Assembly (NCBI GenBank): GCA_020846875.1
Contig: JADLDB010000169.1
Coordinates: forward strand, 62,001 to 126,000
From: Myxococcales bacterium
GTDB lineage: Bacteria > Myxococcota > Myxococcia > Myxococcales > Myxococcaceae
DNA: 64,000 bases
Reading direction: 5' to 3'
This document shows positions 19,842-31,082 of this stretch, piece after piece. Below the pieces are notes generated by a model. That model was given only the letters and a program-made list of their open reading frames with translations. It was not told the DNA's origin and ran no database searches. The number at the start of each line of letters is the position of its first letter. The first letter of the stretch is position 1. The translations under genes were made by a program, and so were the position numbers.

Positions 19842-20690
19842 GTGTTGGTCGAGAACTTCCTCGCGCACGCGCCCGCCGGCCGGCCGCCTGAGCCGCAGCT
19901 CGCCCAGGCGCTCGACGCGCTGCTGGCCCGCGCCCGCGCCGCGTGGCCTCAGCTGCACCTGGACGAGATCGCCTTCGTCGAGTGGCTCGCGCCGCGGGCC
20001 AAAGGAGCGCTCGCGACGCTCCCGGTGGACGAGCTGTTCCTCGCGTGGGCGTGCGCGCGGAGCGACGGCAACGCGGCGCAGGTGCTCGACGCCCGGTACC
20101 TCACGCGCCTGGGCTCCGCGATCGGCCGCGTCGACCCGTCCCCCGACTTCCTCGAGGAGGTGCTGCAGCAGTTGCGCGCGAAGCTGCTCGCCGGCGCGTC
20201 GCCGCGCATCGCCACGTACGACGGCGCCGGCCCGCTGATGAGCTGGCTGAGGGCGGCCGCCGTGCGCACGGCGCTCAACGCGAGGCGGCCGGGAGCGCGA
20301 GAGGTGGCGGCCGACGACGCGGCGCTCGAGGCCCTGCCGCTGTCCGGGCCGGATCCCGAGCTGGCGGCGGTGCGAGGTCAGCACCGCGCCGTCTTCAGCG
20401 AGGCCTTCCAGGCTGCGCTGGCCACCCTCACGCCGCGTGAGCGCAACCTGCTGCGGCTGCAGGCGATCGACGCTCTTCCGCTGGGCGCCATCGGCCGGAT
20501 GTATGGGGTGAACAAGTCGACGGTGTCGCGCTGGCTGGCGCGGGTGCACGAGGCGGTGCTGTCGGCCACCCGCGAGGCGCTGGCGCGCCGCCTCTCGCTG
20601 GACGAGCCGGCGCTCGAGAGCCTCTTGCGCGCGATGCGCTCCAGCCTGGAGCTGTCCGTCGCTCGCCTGCTGGGTCCGGCGGAGCCATGA
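19842..20690 (+). CDS. Sigma-70 family RNA polymerase sigma factor (myxobacterial type)
   Basis: 282 residues from GTG 19842; TTG 19845 is an alternative. The first ~90 residues are poorly conserved. Region ~95-165 (IGRVDPSPDFLEEVLQQLRAKLL, YDGAGPLMSWLRAAAVR) looks like a sigma region-2 helix bundle. ~195-250 is sigma region 4: LTPRERNLLRLQ followed by the helix-turn-helix LGAIGRMYGVNKSTVSRWL that contacts the -35 box. It ends 46 bases before a zinc-finger Ser/Thr kinase, an arrangement common in myxobacteria where the kinase is thought to govern the sigma factor. No separate anti-sigma gene is present. Confidence 0.85.
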   Translation: MLVENFLAHAPAGRPPEPQLAQALDALLARARAAWPQLHLDEIAFVEWLAPRAKGALATLPVDELFLAWACARSDGNAAQVLDARYLTRLGSAIGRVDPSPDFLEEVLQQLRAKLLAGASPRIATYDGAGPLMSWLRAAAVRTALNARRPGAREVAADDAALEALPLSGPDPELAAVRGQHRAVFSEAFQAALATLTPRERNLLRLQAIDALPLGAIGRMYGVNKSTVSRWLARVHEAVLSATREALARRLSLDEPALESLLRAMRSSLELSVARLLGPAEP

Positions 20691-20739
20691 GCGCGCAACG
20701 GCGCCGGCCGCGCGGTGTCCATGGGGCGAGGAGCCCTTG

Positions 20740-22659
<1,920 letters not shown>

Positions 22660-22753
22660 GGCAGTCGCGGCAGACTCTTCAGAGGTTTCGGTCGGTTCCG
22701 TCTGATTGGCGCTGGGGGTGTCAGACCGGCGTGCTATCCCCACGGGCGTGATC

Positions 22754-24562
22754 ATGGAGCCACAGTGGATTCTCCCGGGGGAGCGAGCCGGAGTGGGCGA
22801 CGTGGAGGAGACGGCGCGGCTCGTCGCGTCAGAGCTGGGCCTGCACCCGGTGGCGGCGCGGGTGCTGGTGGCCCGGGGGCACGGGAGCCCCGAGGCGGCC
22901 CGGAAGTTCCTGTCGGACGCGCTGACGGAGCTGCCGGATCCCTTCCTGATGAAGGGGCTGCCCCAGGCGGTGGCGCGGCTGGCGCGCGCGGTGAGAGATC
23001 AGGACGCGGTGACGCTGTACGGGGACTACGACGTGGACGGCGTCACCTCTACGGCGCTGTTGTCCACGGTGCTGGGACAGTTGGGCCTCAACGTGCGCAC
23101 GTACATCCCCCACCGGCTGGAGGAGGGCTACGGGCTCAACCTCCCCGCCATCGAGAAGCTGGCCGCCGAGGGCACGAAGCTGCTCGTCACCCTGGACTGT
23201 GGGATCACCTCGCACGCGGAAGTTGCCAAGGCGAACGCGCTGGGCCTGGAGGTGATCGTCGTCGATCACCACGCGGTGCCGGAGACGATGCCGCCGGCGC
23301 TGGCGGTGTTGAACCCGCTGCAGCCGGGCTGCGACTACCCGACGCGGTGGCTGTGCGCGGGGGGCGTCACCTTCAACCTGTGCATGGGCCTGCGGAAGAC
23401 GCTGCGCGAGGCGGGCTTCTTTGCGACGCACCCCGAGCCCAACCTGAAGCAGCACCTCGATCTGGTGGCGCTGGCGACGGTGGCGGACGTGGTGCCGCTG
23501 ACCGGGGCCAACCGGATCCTGGTGACGCACGGCCTGGAGCAGCTCACGGCGGGGCGGCGGCTGGGGGTGCGGGCGCTCAAGGAGGTCGCGGGCCTCGGCG
23601 GGGCGGAGGTGACGGCCGGGCAGGTGGGCTTCCGGCTGGGGCCGCGGATCAACGCGGCGGGGCGGCTGGATGACGCGTCGGTGGGGCTGCAGTGCCTGTT
23701 GGCGAAGGACTACCAGGCGGCGCTCAGGCTGGCCCGCGCGCTGGACTCGGCCAACGCCGAGCGGCAGCAGATCGAGAAGGCCATGTTGCACGAGGCCCTG
23801 GAGCAGGCGGGCGACGCGGTGGAGCGCGGGGCGAAGGGGCTGGTGCTGTCTTCACCGGGCTGGCACCCCGGGGTGGTGGGGATCGTCGCCTCGCGGGTGG
23901 TGGAGCGCTTCCACCGGCCGGCCATTCTCATCGGCGTGCACGACGGGATGGGGAAGGGGAGCGCCCGGAGCATCGAGGGCTTCCACCTGTACGACGCGAT
24001 CAAGTCGGTGGCGGGGCACCTGGCGCGCTTCGGCGGGCACAAGGCGGCGGCGGGCCTGTCCATCGACCCGGGGAAGCTGCCGGGCTTCCGGGCCGACTTC
24101 GAGTCCGTCGCCGGGCAGCGCCTCACCGACGGCGACCTGGTGCCGAAGCAGCGGATCGACGCGGTGGTGACGCCGAAGGAGCTGGACGAGGCCGCGGTGG
24201 AGGCGCTGGCCGCCCTGGCGCCCTTCGGCATGGGCAACCCCGAGCCGGTGCTGGCGCTCGAGCACCTCGTCACCAGCCCGCGGGTGCTGGAGAACAAGAC
24301 GCCCGGGGAGCCGGGGCACCTCAAGCTGACGGTGGAGGGCGCGCCGGCGCTGGATGTGATCGGCTTCCGCCTGGCGGAGAAGGCGCACCTCACGGAGGGG
24401 CCGGTGGATCTGGCCTTCAAGGTGGGGATGGACGAGTTCCGCGGAGTGAAGCGGGTGGCGCTCAAGCTGGCCGGGCTGCGGGCCAGCAAGGAGCGGCGGC
24501 CCTCCCCCACGGAGGGCTTCCACGGCGCCGGCGGCTACGGAGGATCCAGGCGGAACCGGTAG
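22754..24562 (+). CDS. recJ: Single-stranded-DNA-specific exonuclease RecJ
   Basis: 602 residues from ATG 22754 (MEPQWILPG); GTG 22748 is an alternative. RecJ degrades single-stranded DNA 5' to 3' in recombination and mismatch repair. DHH-family motifs are GDYDVDG (90-96), LDCGI (147-151) and VDHH (170-173). The DHHA1 part has GGHKAAAGLSI. The C-terminal OB-like domain (LKLTVEGAPALDVIGF) is present, so the protein is complete and of usual length (~570). Its last 28 bases overlap the 3' end of the convergent lipoprotein gene. Confidence 0.96.
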   Translation: MEPQWILPGERAGVGDVEETARLVASELGLHPVAARVLVARGHGSPEAARKFLSDALTELPDPFLMKGLPQAVARLARAVRDQDAVTLYGDYDVDGVTSTALLSTVLGQLGLNVRTYIPHRLEEGYGLNLPAIEKLAAEGTKLLVTLDCGITSHAEVAKANALGLEVIVVDHHAVPETMPPALAVLNPLQPGCDYPTRWLCAGGVTFNLCMGLRKTLREAGFFATHPEPNLKQHLDLVALATVADVVPLTGANRILVTHGLEQLTAGRRLGVRALKEVAGLGGAEVTAGQVGFRLGPRINAAGRLDDASVGLQCLLAKDYQAALRLARALDSANAERQQIEKAMLHEALEQAGDAVERGAKGLVLSSPGWHPGVVGIVASRVVERFHRPAILIGVHDGMGKGSARSIEGFHLYDAIKSVAGHLARFGGHKAAAGLSIDPGKLPGFRADFESVAGQRLTDGDLVPKQRIDAVVTPKELDEAAVEALAALAPFGMGNPEPVLALEHLVTSPRVLENKTPGEPGHLKLTVEGAPALDVIGFRLAEKAHLTEGPVDLAFKVGMDEFRGVKRVALKLAGLRASKERRPSPTEGFHGAGGYGGSRRNR

Positions 24563-27500
24563 GACAGGTTGACGCCGGGGCGCAGCCAGGTGGTGTTGAT
24601 GCCGAGGGCGATCGCCGCCGTCGCGCCGGGGTTCTCCAGCCACGCGGTGGCGCCCACGCCCGCCCCGTAGTTGGACGAGCTGCCCGACTCCATCGAGGCG
24701 TAGTGGAACTCGATGGTGCCGTCGTCGAAGATCTTCACCTCGAAGTTGAGGCGATCGAGCGTCGACAGCGCCACGTATTGGTACCACTGGATCACGGTGT
24801 GGGCGGCTGGCGTCACCGGATCGTCTCCCGCGTCGAAGCGCTGGGTGTACACCGCTGCGCCCGGCTCGGTGGCGGGGGCGAGCGAGTCCCAGAAGGGCGC
24901 GATGGTGCCGCCGGTGGGCGCGGTGGTGGACGGGCGCGTCTTGTTGGTCGACGTCTCGGCGCCCGTGTAGGAGCCGGGGATCATCCAGCCGTGCTGCGAG
25001 ATGGTGACGGCCGCGGTGGGCGTGCCCCACAGCGGGACAGGGCTGGCGAAGGTCAGCGACGCGAGGCCCGCCATGAAGGCCAGCGGCGTACCCGTGCGGG
25101 AGATGTCCTTGAAGGTGGGATCGACGCGCGTCAGCCGGTAGCCGAGGCAGGTGCGATCGACACCGGGGCTCCCCTGCTGTTGGGGCGCCAGGGCGCCATA
25201 CGGCTGGGTGGCGTTGCAGGTCTTCGGTCCCAGGGTGCCGGTGCCCGCGGGGATGACGGGGTTCGGGTCGAAGACGGTCGCCACGCCGGCGATCGCCGTG
25301 GTCCAGGACGCGGACAGCGTGAGAGTGTCCCGGCGCAAGGCCACCGCGCCGCTGGTCCTGGCCAGCTCCTGAGCGGTGCCCCAGGCGTAGTCCACCGGCA
25401 CGCCGTCGTTGGCCGCGGTGTCCGCCGTCTGGCCCAGCACCTTCACGCCGAAGGGCGGCACCACCAGGCTGCTGCCGATGGTGTGCACGTTGCCCGCGTC
25501 GGGCGGCCCGAACTCGATCGTCCAGCCCTGGAGCTCGACGGGGCGGGGCGAGCGGTTGATCACCTCGAACCACTGGCCGGCGTCGGCGGCCCCTGCCGCG
25601 GGGGCGTACATCACCTCGCTGATCGAGAGCTCACTGGTGCGCGCGTAGTCCTCGAACTCCACGGCCATCAGGCCCATGGGCATCTTCACGAAGCCCACGT
25701 TGCGCAACAGCTCCGCCTGCGCGGCGGGGAAGTCGGCGATGACGCCGGCCTTCGGGCCGAAGAGCACGCGCCTGAGGCCGGTGGTGGGCAGCACGGTGCT
25801 GCGCAGCCCGATGCCCCGGGGGCCGTTCATCCCGCTGATGAAGGTGGGCGCCGAGGCCCCCAGCTCGACCTTCGCGTAGTCGTACTCCACCAGGCCGCTC
25901 TGGTGCAGCCGGGCCTGGAAGGTGGCCTCGGTGTTGGCCGCGCCCCAGCGCGCCAGCTTGTCCCACTGGACGATCAACACCTGGTTGGGCGGGGCGCCCT
26001 TCACCTGCCAGTAGACGTGGCCCGTCGTCTCGAGATCGAGATCGACCCACAGCGGCGCGAAGTAGTTGGCTTCGTAGGTGGCGCTGGGCCAGATCGTGGT
26101 CACCGAGTCGCCCGCCGTGACGGTGGTGCCGAAGGCCAGCGCCCCGTTGGCGGCCGCAGACACGGGACCGGACACCAGGCGGCCAGCCACGTGCATCGAG
26201 AAGCCTTCGGGCAGGAAGGTGGCCACGCCGTTGTCGGTGTTCGGCAGGACGAGCTCGGTCCCGGTGGCGGAGATGTCGTCGAAGGTGCCGGCGTCGGGTG
26301 TGTCGTCCACGCCGAAGGGGAAGCCGACCAGCTCGGCCCCGCCGTCCACGACGAACTGCAGGTCGACGTTCCCCTGGCCGGTGATCAGCGTCGCGCCGCC
26401 GTCCGCGCTGGTGAAGCGAGCGGGGGCGGTGACGGTCACCACGGCCTCGGCGAACACCGAAGGGTCGACGGTGTTGTCGGCGACCAGCCTGTAGGTGGTG
26501 CGGGCCTTGTTCGGGTAAGCGGTGGCGGTGCCGGCTTCGGCGGCGGCACCGTCGAAGCCGGCGACGGCGAGCAGCTCGTCTTCCACGATGCGCACCCGGC
26601 GGGCTCCCGGCGCGCTCCAGGTCAACGTGACCGGCTCTCCACCCGCGGCGATGGTGCCGGGGGTAACGGTGAAGGAGGCCAGGGTGACCGTCTGGGTGGG
26701 CTCGACGGTGACGGACTTCGTCTCCCGGCCCCCGCGGCTGTTGGTGGCCACCACGGTGACGGTGATGGGTGCGGTCCCGATGCCCAGCTGCGTGGCGCCC
26801 TGGGCGACCTCGGCGGCGGAGGACGCGGTGAAGCGGGGGGCGCCGTCCACTTCCACCGAGAGGCCTTCAGCGCCCTGCGTCTTCCACTGCACGCTCACCT
26901 GCGTCCGCGGCGCGACGTAGGGCGGGGCCGTCACGCTGAGGATCTTCAGGCTGCCCGCCGTGCGCACCGTCAGGCCGCGGCTCACGGTGACGGCTCCGGC
27001 GGTGGCCTCCAGGGTGTACTCGACGACGCCGTCCGCCGGCAGATCGGCCGGCAGGGTGTCGGTGAAGTCGCCGGCTGCCACGCGCGCGGCGTCCGTCTCG
27101 TTGAGGAGCGCGTTGGTGGCGCCGACCCGGGTGAGCGTCAGGGAGGTGGCGCCGCGGGTGGTCCACTTCAGCTTCGCCATCGCGCCGGCGGCAGGGGGCG
27201 CCCCGTCGAGCGAGAAGTCGGCGATCACCGGCTTCACGTCCACGGTGACGGTCGAGGCGTCGCCGTCGACGGTCAGCCGGTAGGAGGTGGAGTGGGAGGG
27301 AGTGACCGACACCGTCCCGTTCTCCTTCTGGCTGCCAATGTCGATCGCCACGCCGCCCACCTCCTCCAGCGTCACCGTCTGGGCCCCGGGGGCAAACCAG
27401 ACGAGGGTGGAGGACTGGCCGGCCTCGACCTTCGCGGGGAGCGCGGAGAACAGCACCGTGCTCGTGCCGCCGGCCACCGTCACGCCCACCGAGCGCGCGT

Positions 27501-27813
27501 CCGTCCCGCCTTCGCCCCGAGCGGTGAGGACGAAGATGGTGTTCACCTGCACCGCGACGGTGGCGCTCCCGCTGGCTCCGGTGGCGGAGACCGGCCCTAC
27601 GCCCACCTGCTCGACGGACACGCTGGTCGCGTCGGTGGTGGACCAGCTCAAGGTCACCATGTCACCCGGCGTGGGGACCGAGGCCGGCGTGACGGTGAAG
27701 GAGGAGATCTTCGCCGCGGGCGGCGGCGGCAGCGGATCAGCCGGCTTGGGAGGGCAGCCTGTCGCGAGGACCACGGAGGCGGCGATGAGGAGGCTTCGAG
27801 TCGTCGTCGTCAT
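24535..27813 (-). CDS. Ig/lamin-tail surface lipoprotein A (subtype I)
   Basis: 1,092 residues from ATG 27813, with GAGGA 6 bases upstream. Signal II: LATGC with lipidated Cys20, then a Pro-rich linker. Five Ig-like beta domains lie at ~36-114, 117-193, 195-285, 288-370 and 377-463, each with a TLxW core strand. A nidogen-like beta domain follows (~495-690; IVQWDKL). The lamin-tail domain (~728-845) starts ISEVMYAPAA and has WFEVINRS. A second nidogen-like domain (~890-1092; IAPFWDSL) ends near SYRF. No enzymatic motif. It is probably anchored in the outer membrane with the stalk outward, perhaps for adhesion or matrix binding (inference). Its closest relative here is lipoprotein D. It is the last gene of the C-B-A set, 8 bases after B. 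Confidence 0.85.
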   Translation of the reverse strand: MTTTTRSLLIAASVVLATGCPPKPADPLPPPPAAKISSFTVTPASVPTPGDMVTLSWSTTDATSVSVEQVGVGPVSATGASGSATVAVQVNTIFVLTARGEGGTDARSVGVTVAGGTSTVLFSALPAKVEAGQSSTLVWFAPGAQTVTLEEVGGVAIDIGSQKENGTVSVTPSHSTSYRLTVDGDASTVTVDVKPVIADFSLDGAPPAAGAMAKLKWTTRGATSLTLTRVGATNALLNETDAARVAAGDFTDTLPADLPADGVVEYTLEATAGAVTVSRGLTVRTAGSLKILSVTAPPYVAPRTQVSVQWKTQGAEGLSVEVDGAPRFTASSAAEVAQGATQLGIGTAPITVTVVATNSRGGRETKSVTVEPTQTVTLASFTVTPGTIAAGGEPVTLTWSAPGARRVRIVEDELLAVAGFDGAAAEAGTATAYPNKARTTYRLVADNTVDPSVFAEAVVTVTAPARFTSADGGATLITGQGNVDLQFVVDGGAELVGFPFGVDDTPDAGTFDDISATGTELVLPNTDNGVATFLPEGFSMHVAGRLVSGPVSAAANGALAFGTTVTAGDSVTTIWPSATYEANYFAPLWVDLDLETTGHVYWQVKGAPPNQVLIVQWDKLARWGAANTEATFQARLHQSGLVEYDYAKVELGASAPTFISGMNGPRGIGLRSTVLPTTGLRRVLFGPKAGVIADFPAAQAELLRNVGFVKMPMGLMAVEFEDYARTSELSISEVMYAPAAGAADAGQWFEVINRSPRPVELQGWTIEFGPPDAGNVHTIGSSLVVPPFGVKVLGQTADTAANDGVPVDYAWGTAQELARTSGAVALRRDTLTLSASWTTAIAGVATVFDPNPVIPAGTGTLGPKTCNATQPYGALAPQQQGSPGVDRTCLGYRLTRVDPTFKDISRTGTPLAFMAGLASLTFASPVPLWGTPTAAVTISQHGWMIPGSYTGAETSTNKTRPSTTAPTGGTIAPFWDSLAPATEPGAAVYTQRFDAGDDPVTPAAHTVIQWYQYVALSTLDRLNFEVKIFDDGTIEFHYASMESGSSSNYGAGVGATAWLENPGATAAIALGINTTWLRPGVNLSYRFRLDPP

Positions 27814-27821
27814 GGCGGTCC

Positions 27822-30800
27822 TCAGTTGGTGGGTGTGTAGCGGTACGCCGTGTTGGACTGGATGACGGGCTCGTTGCGACCGATGGGCAGCGCCGCCGCC
27901 CCGGTCGGTTGCTCGATCCACACGGTGGCGCTGTTGCCGTCGCCATAGTTGCTGGCGTCGCCACTGATCATCGCGCCGTAGTGGAGCTCGATGCGGCCGT
28001 TGTCGAAGAGCTTCACCTGGAAGTTGAGGTCGTCGTCCCCGAGCCAGTGCGTGAAGTGCGACCACTGGATGACGGTGTGATCGGCGCGCCGCGTCCAGAA
28101 GACGTTCGAGGCGCTCTGCGCCGGGAAGTTCTCCAGGTCGTCCCAGAAGAGGGCGATGGCGCCCACCGGCTGGAGGGTGGCCGAGGTCGAGGTGCGGTTG
28201 GAGTAGATGGCGCTCGCTTGCGTCTGGAAGTCCAGCCACCCGCTGGGGCTCGTCCACACCTGCGTCTGCGGGGCCCCGAAGTAGGGGAAGGCGACGGGCA
28301 GGGTGATGGAGGCCGGTGCCTCCAGCCAGTCGATGGGCGTGCTCAACGGGAAGGCAGGCGTGCCCGTCAGAGAGATGTCGTCGAACGCGGCGGGGATGGA
28401 GGTGAGGACGTAGCCGAAGCAGGACACGAGGGTGCCGGGGGTCCCCGTCTGCGGAGGCACCTGGCTGCCGAAGGTCTGCGTGGTGGTGCACTGCTGGGTG
28501 CCCAACGCGCTGCCCACCAGGACGGGGGTGCCGTCGAGGTTCAGCGCGTTCCCGTTGCCGCCCACGGATCCTGTCCACGTGATCGACGCGACGGAGGTGG
28601 CGCCGGCGCGAAGCGTCAGAGTGCCGTTGGTGTCGGGCATCGTCAGCGCCGTGCCGTAGGCGTAGTTCACGGTCACGCCGTCGTTGGTCAAGGTGTCGGT
28701 GGTCTGGCCGAGCACGAGGATCGCCCCTGGCAGCAAGGGGAGGCTGCCGGCGATCGTGTGCGTCGTCCCCCCACCGAAGTCGATCTCATAGCCGCTCAGA
28801 TCCAGCGTCGCCGTGCCGTTGTTGACCAGCTCGAACCACTCACCCGAGGGGACGGTCGCGGCTGGAGCGAACATCACCTCGGTGACGCGGACGTCGCCGG
28901 CCCGGACGAAGCGGCTCAGCGCCATGCGGGTGAAGCCCGAACCTACCTTCACGAAGCCGCTCACCGGCAGGACCGCGGCCGACACGCTCGCCGGCGCCGT
29001 CTTCGGGCCGAAGAAGCGCAGGCTGCCGCCCGCGGTGGGAGTTCCGGTCAGTCCGCGCCCGCCGCTCGCCTGGAGCCCCGAGACGGAGGTGTAGGTCGAC
29101 GGAAGGTTGTCCAGCGTCTCGTACTCGAAGGTGATCACCCCGGTCTGGGAGATCTGCGCCTGGAAGGTGAGCGACGACATGGGCGTGCCAACCATGCGCA
29201 CCTGGTCCCACTGGACGATCAGCAGCCGGTTGGGGGCCTCCCCCTGGATCTCCCAGTACACGGCGCCGTTGGGGCCCAACTCCAGGTCGGTCCAGAAGGG
29301 CGCGAGGAACTGATCATACGTGGTGCTCGTGCCGGGGAAGGTGGAAGGCGGGGAGGCGGTGGTGGTGGTGGTGGCGCGCAGGGCCATGAAGCCGTTGGTG
29401 CACACCGAGATGTTCCCGGACGCGGCGTAGCGCGTGCCGTAGAGGTACGTCTCGAAGCCCGGCACGGGGAACTGCACGTAGCCGTTGTCGGTGCTGGAGA
29501 AGGTCAGCTTGGTGCCCGTCATCGCGATGTCCACGAAGCCGGTGGAGGTCGGGTTGGACTCCGTCGTGTCGCTCGGCAGGCCGTAGATCTCGGTGCCGAC
29601 CGGGAAGCCCAGGTCGATGTTGCCGCCGCCCTCGAAGACGACGCCGCCGTCGAAGCTGGAGAGCTCAGCGACGGTGGTGACCGTGACGTCTGCGTTGGCG
29701 GTGATCGCCGGATCAAGCGTGTTGGTGGCGGTGAGGACGAAGCGGCTGGCCGCCTTGTTTGGATAGACGGTGGCGGTGCCCGACTCGGCGGCGGCGCCCG
29801 TCTTCCACACCACGGTCAGCTCGCTGTCCTGGACGATCTGCACGCGCCGTGCGTTGGGGGCGTTCCAGGTGAGGGTGACCGCATCGCCGCCGTTGGGGAC
29901 GGTGGTGGGGGTGGCGGTGAAGGTCATCACGCTCGCGACGCCGACCGGCTTCACGGTGGCGTCCTTGGTCGCGGCCAGGCCCGAGGGCAGGGCGACCGCG
30001 GCCACGGTGTACACCGTGTCCGTCGCGGGCGCGGGCAGCTCCACCGAGCCCGTCGCGACCTGGGAGAAGCTGGTCGTCTCGTAGATGGTGCGGGTGCCGA
30101 CGCGCACCTGCACCACGTCGGCGTTGGCGGCCTTCCAGGCGAGCGTGAAGGCCTCGCCGGTCCTGGCGTACTCGGGCGCGGTGACCTCGGTGATCACCGG
30201 GTCCTTGCCGATCACCTGAGTCACCACCTTCCGCGTGGTGCCGCCGGGTCCTTCGGCGTCGAGCACGTAGTTGATCACCGAGCCGGAGGGCAGGGTGGGC
30301 ACGGTGTAGACGTGCGAGCCCATCGCTACCTCCGCCGCGGTGGTGCTCTCGAAGAGCGTGCCGACGCCCGGCGAGGAGAGGGTGATCTTCGTGGCGTGGC
30401 TGGTCTTCCAGCTCACCGTGGTCATCTCGCCCACCTCGATCACGGGCGCCGAGAGGGTGAGCTCGCTGATGGCCACCCCGCGGGTGACGGTGATCGTCCG
30501 CGTCTGGCCGTCGGCGCTGAGGGTATAGGTGGTCTCCGTGGCCGCCGGATCGACGCTGACGGAGCCAGACTCCACCTGCCCCATCAAATCGAGCGCGGCG
30601 CTGCCCATCGGCGTGATGGTGACCGTCTTGGCGTTCGGGGCGGCCCAGATCAGCGTGCCCGTCTCGCCGACAGGGACGACCTGCGGGTAGGCGGCGAACA
30701 GCAACTTGTCGGGGTCGGCGCCGGAGACGGTCACCGAGACGAAGGCCGTGGCCTTGGCGCCGCGATCGTTGAGCGCGGTCAGCACATACAGCGTATTGGC

Positions 30801-31064
30801 GGTGGGCAGTTGTGTGAGCGTTCCGGTGAGCTTGTCGTCGACGCCCGAGACGTCGCCTCTCTCGACGTCGGCGATGGTCACCTTGGTGGCGTCAGTGACG
30901 GTCCAGGCCAGGGTGACTTCCCTGCCGGGCGTGACCGACCCCGGAGTGGCGGTGAAGCTGACCACCTTGGGCGAGGGAGGGATGGGATCGGGCTTGGGGG
31001 CCGTGGGGCACCCGCTGAGGGCGAGGCCGAGGAGGAGAGCCGGGAGGATGCGCAGGGTCTTCAT
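27822..31064 (-). CDS. Ig/lamin-tail surface lipoprotein B (subtype II)
   Basis: 1,080 residues from ATG 31064 (MKTLRILPALLLGLALSGC). GGAG 9 bases upstream favours this over ATG 31079. The lipid anchor is Cys19, followed by the linker PTAPKPDPIPPSP. The N-terminal half has about five Ig-like domains (VTLAWTVTDATKVTI and repeats). Then come a nidogen-like domain (FLAPFWTDLELG, LLIVQWDQVR), a lamin-tail domain (VTEVMFAPAATVPSGEWFEL) and a second nidogen-like domain (IALFWDDLENFP) ending at AYRYTP. It has the same layout as its neighbours but is clearly closest to lipoprotein E, sharing DPIPPSPKV and the Ig order. The gene begins 18 bases after the stop of C and ends 8 bases before A. Function unknown; surface structural or adhesive role inferred. 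Confidence 0.85.
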   Translation of the reverse strand: MKTLRILPALLLGLALSGCPTAPKPDPIPPSPKVVSFTATPGSVTPGREVTLAWTVTDATKVTIADVERGDVSGVDDKLTGTLTQLPTANTLYVLTALNDRGAKATAFVSVTVSGADPDKLLFAAYPQVVPVGETGTLIWAAPNAKTVTITPMGSAALDLMGQVESGSVSVDPAATETTYTLSADGQTRTITVTRGVAISELTLSAPVIEVGEMTTVSWKTSHATKITLSSPGVGTLFESTTAAEVAMGSHVYTVPTLPSGSVINYVLDAEGPGGTTRKVVTQVIGKDPVITEVTAPEYARTGEAFTLAWKAANADVVQVRVGTRTIYETTSFSQVATGSVELPAPATDTVYTVAAVALPSGLAATKDATVKPVGVASVMTFTATPTTVPNGGDAVTLTWNAPNARRVQIVQDSELTVVWKTGAAAESGTATVYPNKAASRFVLTATNTLDPAITANADVTVTTVAELSSFDGGVVFEGGGNIDLGFPVGTEIYGLPSDTTESNPTSTGFVDIAMTGTKLTFSSTDNGYVQFPVPGFETYLYGTRYAASGNISVCTNGFMALRATTTTTASPPSTFPGTSTTYDQFLAPFWTDLELGPNGAVYWEIQGEAPNRLLIVQWDQVRMVGTPMSSLTFQAQISQTGVITFEYETLDNLPSTYTSVSGLQASGGRGLTGTPTAGGSLRFFGPKTAPASVSAAVLPVSGFVKVGSGFTRMALSRFVRAGDVRVTEVMFAPAATVPSGEWFELVNNGTATLDLSGYEIDFGGGTTHTIAGSLPLLPGAILVLGQTTDTLTNDGVTVNYAYGTALTMPDTNGTLTLRAGATSVASITWTGSVGGNGNALNLDGTPVLVGSALGTQQCTTTQTFGSQVPPQTGTPGTLVSCFGYVLTSIPAAFDDISLTGTPAFPLSTPIDWLEAPASITLPVAFPYFGAPQTQVWTSPSGWLDFQTQASAIYSNRTSTSATLQPVGAIALFWDDLENFPAQSASNVFWTRRADHTVIQWSHFTHWLGDDDLNFQVKLFDNGRIELHYGAMISGDASNYGDGNSATVWIEQPTGAAALPIGRNEPVIQSNTAYRYTPTN

Positions 31065-31082
31065 GGTGGTGGGCTCCATGGC

